Shown here one piece after another: positions 28,641 through 39,646 of a DNA stretch of 64,000 nucleotides; position 1 is the stretch's first letter; every line of letters begins with the position of its first letter. This stretch comes from Dryas octopetala (Eukaryota; Streptophyta; Magnoliopsida; Rosales; Rosaceae). The notes below the pieces were generated by a model. The model had not been told where the DNA came from and did no database searches. It was given only the letters and a program-made list of their open reading frames with translations. The stretch covers positions 13,826,001 to 13,890,000 of the forward strand of contig OY992835.1 of the NCBI GenBank assembly GCA_963921425.1. The letters run 5' to 3'. A program made the translations under genes and the position numbers.

Positions 28641-30112
28641 TTGAGTATAACTGATATATCGTTACGTGGTGTAACCAATCTAACGTATAAGGATATTATT
28701 AGAAAACATGTTTATATTTTTAGGGTATAGTATTAATAAAGAAAAATTTTAGCAAAAGAACTATACTTATACCCTATTTTATAATTGAGGATGCCACTTT
28801 CACTTTGTTCCAATTTAGGACTCCAAATTACTGTTTGTTTCAAATAAGGGTTTTTCGTCAAAACCGTCAAAACATCTTTTAAAATTGATCATGTGACCTG
28901 CACGTGATTAACTTTTAGGGGCAAATTTGTCCTCTTATCATTATTAAAAAATAATCCAAAAAAATAAAGGAATTAAAGAAAAAAAAAAAAAAGACAGGGA
29001 GGGTAGAACCCTCCTTACCCCTAGCCCCAACCCTCATCACCTCCACCCAACTCCCTCCCCCTCTCCGACCACCAACTGCCAATCCCTCCCTTCCCGTCTG
29101 CGTCGGTTTCTCTCTCTGCCACAACCTCTCTCTTCATCTATATCTTTCTCTCTTATTCTTCATTTCCTTGTTCTGCTTCTGTGATTGCTATGTGGGAAAG
29201 AAAAAGACACTGAATTGGGCTTAAAATTCCTTCCAAAACCCACCATAATGCCACTATTAGCAGCCACTATCTCAACTTCTTCTTCTTCTTCCTTCACTCT
29301 TCTCTCTTCAAAACCAAAGCTCTCTCCTTTCTCACCCAAAACCCACTCCTTTCCCTAAACCAAACCCAACCTACTTCACCACTCCCTCCTTAACTCTATG
29401 ATGCGCTATCATCAAGAAAGAGACCTTGGAGGTCCACCGGCCAGAGACTTTACTCTTGGAGTCCTCATTGCCTACCTCGATCTGAGCCCGCTTTGAGAAT
29501 ATGATAAGGGAGGCCTAGAACACTGTCTACGAGGCCATCGAGGCTGCAGACTGTGGCACCACCTTTAAGAAGGACATCTGATCAAGACCCAGTGGCAGCA
29601 GAGAAATCAGCAGGGTCCTCCAAGACGGCGTCGTTTGGTAAAAGGCTGTGAGATGTAGTAGAAGAGAGAGAGAGGAAGAAAGATATGTGGCAGAGGGGAT
29701 AGACCGGCGCAGGCGGGAAATGAGTCACCGGCGCAGAAGAAGGGGTCGGCAGTCGGTGGCCGGAGAGGAGAAGGGAGCTTGGGTGGAGGTGAGGAAGGTC
29801 GGGGCTGGCCTGCTTTTTTTCTTTAATTCCTTTAATTTTTTTTTTAAAATTTAGAATTATTTTTTAATGGTGATTGAGAGGACAAATTTGCATCTAAAAG
29901 TTAATCACGTGATCGATTTTTAACGAATTTGACAAAAAATCTTTAATTGAGACAAATAATAATTTGAAGTCTTCAATTGAAATAAAATGAAAATCGTATT
30001 CTTAATTGTGAAATAAGGTATAAATGAAGTTATTTTGTTAAAATTTTTTATATTAATAATATTCACTCATACATATAGGTTGGTTATACCATTGTAACGG
30101 TTATACAAAGCC
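28640..30112. mobile_element. Long-TIR (Pack-MULE-like) element with captured gene fragment
   Basis: The left arm (about 28735-29150) and right arm (about 29650-30060) are inverted repeats about 410 bp long and roughly 75-80% alike by eye. Examples are the arms containing ACTTTTAGGGGCAAATTTGT and its counterpart ACAAATTTGCATCTAAAAGT, and CGACGCAGACGGGAAGGG versus CCGGCGCAGGCGGGAAATG. A weaker match extends both arms outward to about 28640 and 30112 (GTATAAC...GTTAC...TATAACCAA). Between the arms lies a piece of a cellular gene. No transposase was found, so the element is non-autonomous. Long TIRs around a gene fragment is the Pack-MULE plan. Exact ends and target duplication were not settled. 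Confidence 0.75.
29248..29645 (+). pseudogene. Captured coproporphyrinogen III oxidase 5' fragment
   Basis: The segment starts with ATGCCACTATTAGCAG, encoding a Ser/Thr-rich plastid transit-peptide-like start (PLLAATISTSSSSSFTLL). It continues in broken frames with VHRPETLLLESS, ARFENMIREA, NTVYEAIEAADCGTTFKKDI, SRPSGSREISRVLQDGVVW and KAV. This is the order found at the start of mature plant coproporphyrinogen III oxidase (HEMF, heme and chlorophyll synthesis). Several in-frame stops lie between these pieces, and the catalytic remainder is absent. It is a dead copy inside the long-TIR element; the donor gene is elsewhere in the genome. Confidence 0.85.
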
Positions 30113-30711
30113 TTGATTTTTTTTTCAAATTTATGATTTTACCAAATTAATGAAATTAAAAATTTGTTCAATCAAACTACAAAAGCCCAAAAACTAACAA
30201 AAATGACAAAAAAAACAACTACAAAAGTCTTAGTAAAACTTGGTTTGAAGTCCAAACTACAAGGACCCTAAATATAATTTAACCAAAAATAAACCAACCA
30301 ATGAATGAATACTATGTCATAGACTCGTAGTAGTCCAACAATAAAATCACATCTGAAAAAAATCATGACTCTCACAAATCAGAATCTGTCTTTATTAGTT
30401 ACCATATTTAGAAGGGTATAGTATAGCAAATCTACAAAGCTTGCCACATCATTTTGCTAATATGGCACGTCCTCATTGGTAACATTGGTTCTAATTCTTT
30501 TCAGTAATTTCAATGACATATTACTCTTGTAATTGTTTTCTTTTTCTAAGAAAAATACTTTTTTTTTTCTTAAAGGTACCAAAGACTAAAAGAAACGGCT
30601 TCTGTTGAACACGAAGAAACGGCCCATAAGTACGGCTTTTTGTAGCTCTATCAGACAAAAACAAAGGGAGAAGAAGAAGAAGAACGGTGGTAAAAGGCAA
30701 AGAGAAAGAAA
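30113..30711. other. Intergenic and 5' UTR of SEC11
   Basis: AT-rich. The final 60-80 bp are GA-rich 5' UTR. A word at about 30255-30275 (AAACTACAAGGACC) is inverted relative to one at about 28300 (GATCCTTGTAGTTT), possibly an outer nested inverted repeat around the long-TIR element. Confidence 0.45.
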
Positions 30712-33700
30712 ATGGGGTGGATCGGTGAGACCGTGGACTCCATCAAATCCCTTCAGATCCGGCAGGTCCTCACCCAGGCTGTCAGTCTCGGTTCGTAAAC
30801 TCTTAAACCCTCTTTATGCCTCTCTCCCTCTCTCTCTCTCTCTCTCTATCCATTTTTCTCGTCCTGGGTCTTATTGTGAGGAATTCATACCATCTATTCT
30901 CCATTTGGGTTATTAGAAAATGTGGGTTGTCATCAGAATTTGATGTTTTCAACGTTTACTTTTTTTCTTTTTTTTTCTTCTGGGAGCTTAGGAGAGTAAA
31001 GCTTCACACTGAACTGAGCTTTACAATAATTAAAATGGTATTAATAAACTATCAATGATTCGAAGAAAGTAGTTGTGGGTTTGATTCAATCATTAAATGC
31101 TGAGTCTTGTACCTTTTATTTTGTTTCAATTTAGTTACTTAGTAATAATTTTAAACTTTGGTTGCATATTTTTAAATCTCACTGTGTTATCATACTTGGG
31201 TTTTGCAACAGTGATTAATGTTGTGGTTTCGTAAAATCGTCTGTTAATACTATGTTATGTGTGGTCTGAATTCTGTTTCAGGAATGATTGTCACATCTGC
31301 GCTTATAATATGGAAGGCATTGATGTGCGTTACCGGCAGTGAATCTCCTGTTGTTGTTGTTTTGTCTGGAAGTATGGAGCCTGGCTTCAAGAGGGTGAGA
31401 TAGTGTAATGCATGAATGCTTCAATGGCTTGGTACCATATAATATTTTGATCACTGTAGTTTTGGCTTGTCTTCTGATTTTAAGTCTTAAACTGTTAGTT
31501 TAATTCATTTTGGCTAATTGATTTCATATGTAGAGCTAATTTTATTGGAAAAGAGGGATTGTGCATGTGCATGCTCTACAATATCAATAGAAGGAGAAAA
31601 AAATTATCCTTTTTCTTATTTTAGAGTATCTGTCTTTGAGGAAGTGATGCTTGATACTCCTCTTTGTTGTAACTCGATTATTCTCTTTAGAAATGTACTG
31701 AACCAAGTTGTTAACTGCGGAGGAACCCCCTAGGTACAAGGGCCTCCTTCTTCTGGAGAAGGTTCTAATTTGTAGAATGTACTTCATTAGGACATCATAT
31801 AGTCCTCCACATGGTCATTTCTGGTGTTTCTTCTGAGCTCTGAGCTCTGAGCTCTATTTATTTCTCTTTTTCTCTCTCCCTCTTAGGTCAACCTCCTTAC
31901 ATTTCTACAATTCTCTAAATTTTTCCTACCAGTAGCCTGAATTGATGTGGGTGGGAGGTTATGCTTTCTAAGAACTGGCACCCTTACCAGATTAAACTTC
32001 AACTTTAAGCAGCACACATAGAAAAGCTTATTGTTCTTCTGTCTTAAAGATCCGTGCAGTTTGAAATTCTCTCTCCTTTTCAACTACTGCTTTGACCTGA
32101 ATGCACCCTTCTATAACTTTTCATCAGCTAATGCATCTTTATTTGTCTGATAATGTTTGGCGATAGGTTGTTTCCATGAATAAATTTATAAATTCTTTTC
32201 CAGGTTGTTTCAGTAAGCATATCTGTGAATAGTTATCGTTCTAAGTGAAAATTTGGTGCCTATTTTATTCAAGAACTTTTGTCTAAGGTCTTTTTCTGGT
32301 GAAGAAAAATTGATGTCTTGTTTGGAAATTTTAATTCATTCTGTATCTACTTTTCTTGTGCTGCTTAACTAATGATAACAACTGATATGGTTTTTAGGGG
32401 GACATTTTGTTCTTGCACATGAGTAAAGATCCCATTCGTGCAGGAGAAATTGTTGTCTTCAATGTTGATGTAAGGGATTTTGATTCTTTTTATTTGTTCT
32501 TAATTTTTATTTCATATTTTTATGTTTGGTATTCGTCAGGGTTGTTTCAGTATTCATTCTGATTTCTTTTCCAAATATTCTTGATCCATCATCATATCTT
32601 GCTTTTAGTCTTAATAATAAAGGGTATATACTAGTAAGGCATTATTTAATGATTAATTTTAATATTATTCAACTTTTTTCTTTTCTGTGTCCCAATAGCA
32701 AACATTGGAATTTTCTTCTTTCCAATAATTTTGACCCAACGCTGTAAATTATTAATATTATGAATGGGATTTGTCTCATCCATTAGGTAGTGTACATATA
32801 TTTTCACTAGCACTATTGTTTTTTTTTTTTTTTTTTTTTTTTTTTCAAATTATTGATTAAGCATTCATGTTATAGATAAACCTAAGATAGCAATAGAGTG
32901 CCACTATCTATGATAATGTGCTCTCCTTTTTGAGAAGTAAATGCTAATACGTTCTCCTTTGTCTATTTTCTCCAGGGCCGTGAAATTCCAATTGTCCATC
33001 GGGTCATTAAGGTAAAGAATATGCATTTTGGGGTTGCTAAATAATTTTGACTAGTGGTTTTTGAAATGAGATGGTGATGTCTCTTACTTTTGACCTTCAT
33101 GAAAAGAATAATGGTTTTTTCAGGTGGGGGGGGGGGGGGGGGGGGGGATGGTACTCTATTTTAGATTCTGAGAGAACAAGATTAGGCATATGTTTATAAT
33201 CATTTGATGCTCTATATCTCCAAGAAGACTTTGTGGCATCAAAAGTATGAAAATTAAGCTCACATATCTGGTTGTTCCTCCATCACATTTTTGTTTAAAT
33301 TATGGCCATAGAATCGTTCTTTCATGGCATACACCTTGGACCTATTGGGTTAGTTGTAAAGGAACCTAAAGAGATTGAGATATTCCTCAAAAGGGTCATA
33401 CTAAATCAGGAGTAAGTTTCACATACATCCCTGATGTAGATTTAGTCTATTAGATGGTTGCCAGAATTACCTGCCATTATTTCTTTTCTTTTCCTTATTT
33501 CATAGTCAGTGGATAATTGCCATCCCATTGTCCATTGAGTACTGATGATCAATGATTTTTGCAGGTTCATGAACGAGAAGATACTGGAGAAGTTGATGTC
33601 CTTACAAAAGGTGCCTGTTTCTTGAATATATGTAAATAGTTGGTTTGCTTGATATAATCATCCCCCCCCCCCCCCCCCCCCGAATCTGGGTCAATAAAAA

Positions 33701-34570
33701 CCTGTGGACATGTGTCATAATTCATATTTTTGCTTTTACCTCAGCATTTCTGCAGTTTCAAAACATGTTGTCTGATATTTGTGTTGGTTTCCTGCTACGT
33801 GCCTACTTTACTCACATGGTCACCCCTTATCTATGTTATTTTCTCAGGAGATAACAATTATGGGGACGACAGACTTCTGTATGCTCAGGGTCAGCTGTGG
33901 CTTCAACGGCATCATATCATGGGCAGAGCTGTAGGGTAAGACCTCTTGTTGCCTCCTTTTTCGTTTCTTACAAAAGAAAGCATTTCCTTCTTTTTTGGGC
34001 ATCTTTCCACCAATGGGACTTGGGGAACTTATCATGTTGTGCTACTGGGTCAAGATTTCAAGGTTAATCTTGAAGGCACATTTCAATGATCCGAGATTTT
34101 GAAAGTTTCCTTTTTTTTTTTATTCCTGTTTTCTTCCCAACCTTTGTAGCTGTACATGTTATATTCAACTGTAATTTCTTCTTTTCACTGCATTGCAAAG
34201 AAAATCATCTTAAATGATTTGAGAACATTAATCAATATTTAAATCTATTATATTGATTCTTATCGCTGTTTTTTCTTTCAAAAAATCAAGACATATCATG
34301 GCTGAGAAAAAGGAAGTTGCATGCCTTTTGTTCACAAATTTTATCACTTGCTATCATTTTCAGGTTTTTACCTTATGTTGGCTGGGTCACAATTATTATG
34401 ACTGAAAAGCCTATTATTAAGGTACGTCTCTCTTCCAGAAAAGGCTTGACAAAACATGCACAAGCATGTAGATGACATATTCATATCAGGAAGTAATTCC
34501 TTCTGTTTCATTTGTCCAGTATATTCTAATTGGCGCATTGGGGCTGCTTGTTATAACTTCAAAGGACTAG
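30712..34570 (+). CDS. SEC11: Signal peptidase complex catalytic subunit SEC11
   Basis: Eight exons (30712-30790, 31282-31394, 32398-32469, 32976-33011, 33565-33610, 33848-33935, 34364-34421, 34520-34570) encode 180 residues, the usual length of plant SEC11. The first donor is GTTCGT, the others are standard. One N-terminal membrane anchor (about residues 24-45) precedes the S26B catalytic motifs: SGSMEPG with nucleophile Ser57, IVHRVIK with His96, and the acidic [12 protein letters not shown] motif. A C-terminal hydrophobic segment ends [16 protein letters not shown]. In the ER membrane it removes signal peptides from secretory proteins as part of the signal peptidase complex. The homopolymer G and C runs on either side of exon 5 are unusual. 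Position next to DCC matches Arabidopsis At1g52600, from memory. Confidence 0.97.
30826..30849. repeat. (CT)n microsatellite in SEC11 intron 1
   Basis: About ten CT dinucleotides, 36 bp after the intron 1 donor. CT-rich tracts near plant transcription starts are common and may affect expression. Confidence 0.85.
33126..33147 (+). repeat. 22-base G homopolymer in SEC11 intron 4
   Basis: An uninterrupted G run lies on the transcribed sense strand about 420 bp upstream of exon 5. It can form G-quadruplexes in DNA or RNA and is prone to length error in sequencing. Confidence 0.9.
33662..33681 (+). repeat. 20-base C homopolymer in SEC11 intron 5
   Basis: An uninterrupted C run lies about 50 bp downstream of exon 5. 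It is complementary to the G run at 33126-33147 in the same pre-mRNA. Confidence 0.9.
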
Positions 34571-35429
34571 ATGAAGCAAATTCTGGGCGTGGTAAATCCC
34601 AAAAGGACCCATTCATCGTTGCCAGTGGCTCTGATCCTTGCCTTGAATCTGCTAAATTTCTCATTGTATGACCAACATTTATATATGATAGATTACAGCA
34701 GAATAGTTGGTTAATGTTTAAAATTTTAACTTTCATTTAAAATTTCTCTTTTTTGGAACCAAATTTGGCTGAGAACTTGGCTATTCGACTTGGGTACTGT
34801 TTCCCTGTCTTGTTTTCTTCATTTCTCTGCCAGAGAAATGTTAGAAAACAAGGACTGGGAGTGGGAGATATATCTTTGCTTTTTTAATCCAAAGGGATTG
34901 GCGTATGAAGAAGTCTCTTTGGGCTCACCGGCTAAGTGGCCCTATGAATGGGAAGGAACCAGGCATTTTGCTCACTCCAAATTGCATGCCCATAATATAA
35001 CTTGTTGGATCTATAGACTCTATACCATGTGCTTCACCCAATTCAAAGCCCCACCTTACTTTACTAGCAAACTTCATGTCACACCACTAATTTTATTAGA
35101 AAAAAAACTCCACTAATTTGATTTCATTTGGATAAAATTAACAGTTTGTTGAAGTATGTTTCGTTTTATTTTGTTGATGAAATGTTTGAACATCTAACGA
35201 CTTTATATTAGAAGTAATCCCCTTTTATCATTCATATTAAATGATCACATTTTCTGATTCGTATTGTTCTTTAGATATTGGCTTACGATTACTTTTAAGT
35301 TAAAAAAAAAAGTATTTCAGATAAATGTAGGCTTAAGAACAAAATTTGGGTTTCTTATGGGATTTTTTTTTTCCTTCGCCACATATACATACAAATTAAA
35401 CAAAATGGATTTGCTACATGGAATATTTA
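34571..35429. other. SEC11 3' flank and intergenic
   Basis: Contains the SEC11 3' UTR; a short stretch at about 34790-35100 is open on plus but has no recognisable domain. No gene called. Confidence 0.5.
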
Positions 35430-35738
35430 GAGTTAATTACACTTACACCCCCTGAGATTTATCATCTTTTCACATATATCCCTTGGGGTTTCAAAAAGTA
35501 CACATACATCTCCTGAGATTTCAAAACTATTGCATATAACCCCTACAAAAGAAAAAAATAAATAAACAAAAAAGAAAATATTTGTATTGAGGTTGGACCT
35601 TACACCTTGAGTAATTTTATTAGACCATTTAACCCCTTAATATGTCTTTTTACATAATTTCTCATCATTTTTCATCTCACTATAAGGGTTATATGCAACA
35701 ATTTTGAAACTTCAAGGGGTGTAAGTGTAATTAACTCA
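35430..35738. mobile_element. MULE-type MITE, copy A (309 bp)
   Basis: Terminal inverted repeats GAGTTAATTACACTTACA and TGTAAGTGTAATTAACTC bound the element. A 9-bp direct repeat GAATATTTA lies at 35421-35429 and 35739-35747. Nine-base duplications are typical of Mutator-like transposases. The interior has no coding capacity. A second copy lies at 43731-44096. Confidence 0.85.
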
Positions 35739-36899
35739 GAATATTTATGATAATTTCTTCTATATGAAATTCTTGTGTAAAAATATGAAGTGTTGATTAA
35801 AATTAAACATACCAACTTACTATTGGTTTAGTAAAAATTTTTATTTGTAATGTAAAATAGGTTGCAAGTTCGAATCTTCATTTTCTAGATTAATACAAAA
35901 AATATTGTATAGATCGTAAGAAGATAATCAACAGGATCAACCATTGGTAATGGTCTGCAACATTCTACATAAAAGTACTTTTTCTTTTCTCGGTTTTTTC
36001 CTCTATTTCAAACTATAATTGAGAAAATTTTAAAATTAAACTTTTTTTTTTTGTTTTCATTAAAGACTATTAATTATTTTTTAAAAATTTTAGAATCTAA
36101 TCCTCAGACAATGTTTGAGCTTCCATCAAGGCCTGCTCGAATCTCCCAAGAGTATTAGAGCATTATTTGACAGATTTCAAACACTACTCGAGCAGTATTC
36201 GAGTACTCCTTGATAACAGTTTAAATATTATTTGAATGTTATGCTTTTGGGGTTATCTCAAGTGGTGAGAGTGAGTGAGATAAATGTTAGGATTAGATTT
36301 GGTTCAGGGTTCAAATTCCGATATAACAAAAAAAAATTTATTTGAATGTTATATTTATAAATTCTTTTAAAATGGATAACAGTGTTTAAATGGAAGTACA
36401 AATTGTGGATATTTTTCAAATTTTTCATAGTAATTTTTATGTTTGGTTTTTTTTTTAGACAAGTACAGAAGTACCCAACGCAAAGAAAATAAAAAAGCTT
36501 TTTTACTCAAACACCACCTGAATTATAAGGGGTGTGCTCAAATAACACTCAAATTTTTTTTTTTGTTAATTTACCACCTGAACTTTCACATATTGGCCAA
36601 TCTACCACCTAACGTCACTTCAGTTAAATTTTCTCTTTATTTTAAGGGTATTTTCGTCAATTAATATGATAAAAGCATTTGAAAGATTGAAAAAAAAATT
36701 CTAACCCACTAGAAAAAAAAAGACTTTAATGGTTTTTTTTTTTAAGTTTTTTTTTTAATAATTATATTTTAAAAATATTTTTTTATTGTATTAATGGACA
36801 AAATGAAAAGTGTGGAAAATTTTTTGATGATTTAACAGAAAAATGGATGTCTAAGTGGCAAATTGGGACGTATTGATAACTTTGGCAAGAAAAAAAATT
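35739..36899. other. Intergenic, AT-rich, repeat debris
   Basis: Contains poly-T and poly-A tracts. Words such as ACCACCTGAACTTTCACATA at about 36573 are reminiscent of dispersed non-autonomous repeats, but no termini could be paired. No gene. Confidence 0.45.
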
Positions 36900-38925
36900 T
36901 GGATGGTATAACCAAGGAATAAAATTTCGAAATTTTCGGCAGAGTGTCGAAATCGAAACACATGTTTAATAATTTTTTGGGAAGATTTCGCCGAAATTTT
37001 TGAAATTTCAGTGAAATTGATCGAAATTGATTGAAATTTATCGAAATTTACTGAAATTTATCGAAATTTTTCATATTTTCTATTTTCTCCAACTTCAGAA
37101 ATTCACCAAAAATAGCTCGAGACTCCAAATAATTCACCGAAAAATTCTACGGACTTGTATTGATAAGTACTAATTTCTTATAACCTCAAAATAGTCAAAT
37201 TGCTTTCAAAACAATTATGAAAAATCCTACTCTTATAATTTAATTCTGAAAAAAATAATAATCGTCAAATTCTTGAATTTTCATTTTATAAAATTCATTT
37301 CCACAAAATTAAGCTCTAAAACCACAACCAAAGGTCTAAGTTAGTTAAAATAAATTTAAAGAAATTTCTAATTCCTTTAAACAAACCTTAAAACAAATTT
37401 GAAAAATTTAAGTAGCAAAATTAACATAAGCCAAAATTTGGGTTGTTATACTTAGTGGAGATAAAGCTTGTCTAAGTAAGAGACATGAGAAAAAAGGAAG
37501 GAAAGATTAAAAAAAAAAAAAAAAAAAAAAAAGTGAAGAGAGAGACATGGGGAAAAAAAGTAAGGAAACAAAAAAAATAAAAATGAGGAGGGGTTTGGGG
37601 CCTTTGGGCAATTGGAAAGAAAAAAAAAAAGGTTTGAGATTTCTTTTAGTTATTTTAAACCTTAAACTTTAAGGTCCATTGATTTTAACTACTAAATTTT
37701 AATAACTTTTTAGTTTAGGTATCAAAATTAAATAGCATTTTAGATTAGCTACTAGTTGAAAAGTCAAACAAATTAATAAAATAAAAGATATTAGAATTTA
37801 CAAATATTACATCACATGCTACTACAACAAAAAAAATAAAAATAATATTACATCACAAATATTACATTAATTTATACTATATTGTATTAAAAAAATAAAA
37901 AATCAATACAGTCACAACTTAACTGTGACTGTCTTGGTAAATTGAAAAAGATAACTCACACCACTATACTATATATTATTTTGAGTAAAAGTATTGTTTT
38001 GACCTCTATTTATACTATATTGTAGTATAATTTCTCTAAAAAAACAATTAAGTCACAACTTAACTGTAACTGTCTCACAACTTAGATGTGACTGTTGTTC
38101 AGTCACAACTAAATTTGAAGTTGTGAGTGTCGTACAGTCACAACTAAATGTGAAGTTGAGACTACATTAGCAAATTTTCAAGATAATATAAAAATCTCAA
38201 GGGCAATTTTGTCAAAACCTTATAAATTTTAACTAACACTCATCATATGTGGGCCAAAGAATAAAAATGTCAAATGGAAAAGGCTCAAATCAAAGGGGTC
38301 AACATATTTGTGACATAATCTAAAAAACTACATTTAAATTTGGTAGTTCAATTGAAATATTATATGGTCTTCATGCTATACCAAAAAATTATTGGAATTT
38401 GGTATTTAATCCTAATTTTCTATAAACTTTAATACATTTATATATAAAAAAATAATTAAAAGTATCCTAAATGGCTTAAAACCTAATATCCTAAAAAATA
38501 TAGAATATATAGGGTTTAATGTATAGATTATAGAGTATAAAGAGTATTAGGGTATATAAAATATATAGAGTATTAGGGTTTAGATTTTAGTGTATAATTA
38601 AATTATACAGTATAAAGAATATACTAATTTTGTTTATTCATTATACTAATTTTACTTAACAGTATTTGCTCTAGCGCGCATTATATTCACCTTATATTAC
38701 ATGAAACCTACTATATAATTTGATTTCTTCAATGTTTTTTATTAATTTAATAGATAATATGTTAAATAAACATATAGTAAAGTTTAATTCAAAATTTTCG
38801 TATTTTGATAGCAATTTCCGTTATTTCCATCTAATTTCTGTTAAAATTTAAAAATCTTCAAAATTTCCGTCGAAATTTTTATTAAAATTTTCTCGAAACC
38901 CGAAATTTTATTTCTTAACTGCAGC
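36900..38925. mobile_element. Possible 2-kb TIR element with GAAATTT-rich ends
   Basis: The left end (GGAATAAAATTTCGAAATTT, about 36915) and right end (CGAAATTTTATTTCTT, about 38905) are inverted copies of each other. The left subterminal region carries a series of short degenerate repeats of the type TCGAAATTGATTGAAATTTA (36985-37070). Around 37915-38160 the word CAGTCACAACTTAACTGTG and variants recur five or more times in both orientations. No transposase frame was seen. A target duplication was not identified, so the call is tentative. Confidence 0.45.
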
Positions 38926-39646
38926 TAATATTTGGATAAAAAAGCCAATAAAAAAAACTCTGATCCCGTGAGCTAAGTAGCTAACTAATATTATACATTT
39001 ATACCTCAGCTGCTCGGCCGTCCACGATTCTTTTTCTCAAAAAAAAAAAAAAAAATAATAGTAATAATAAAGCAGTCCACGATTCCTTACCATGGACCCC
39101 CTCGCTGTACCATCACAGTCCACAAAACCTAAACCCCCAAAAACCCCCCGAAGCCCAAACGAACTATTACTATTAACATAATGAGCTCTCGCTCAGATCC
39201 ACCATGTTAAACTCCTCTCTTTTCCAATCTTCATTCTCTCTATCTGCTACATTCCAAGCTTTCATTCTTAGTCTCCACCCATTCAAAAACAGCCATCAAA
39301 GACAAAAAGAAAGTTATATGCTTTAATGTCTTCTGGTAATTTAATTTGATTATGGTATATGATTCACTTTCGGTGTTTACGTTTCTGGGTCTTCGTTTTG
39401 GCGCATGGGTAGTAAAGCTTTTCTCAGGTTGGTGCCTAGAATATTAATTTCTGCTAATGAGTATGTTCCACTTTGGGAAAATTTGAAGAACAACATCTGA
39501 TAAAGTCTGATTCTTGGTTATTGGGTGTTTATACTTCTGGTTTTGCCGATTTGTGAAGTGGGCAGTGGAAATTTTTTCATAATGGTTTGTGTGGAATCTG
39601 GATGTTGATGGATGGGTATGTTTCAATCTGAGAAAACTCCTAAAAC
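38926..39646. other. Intergenic and promoter/5' UTR of the 39.6-kb PPR gene
   Basis: A C-rich stretch at 39095-39170 (CCACAAAACCTAAACCC and similar) probably marks the promoter region. The long leader before the ATG at 39647 may contain an intron, but its splice sites were not fixed. Confidence 0.5.

Noticed and set aside
29648-29854. Small Arg-rich frame in the right arm of the long-TIR element
   Set aside because: It is part of the inverted repeat arm and has no family match; its mirror in the left arm is broken.
31518-31787. Frames inside SEC11 intron 2
   Set aside because: Intronic; no domain and no conservation signal visible.
34456-35116. Frames overlapping SEC11 exon 8 and the 3' UTR
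   Set aside because: The first simply reads through the intron and exon 8; the second lacks any recognisable motif.
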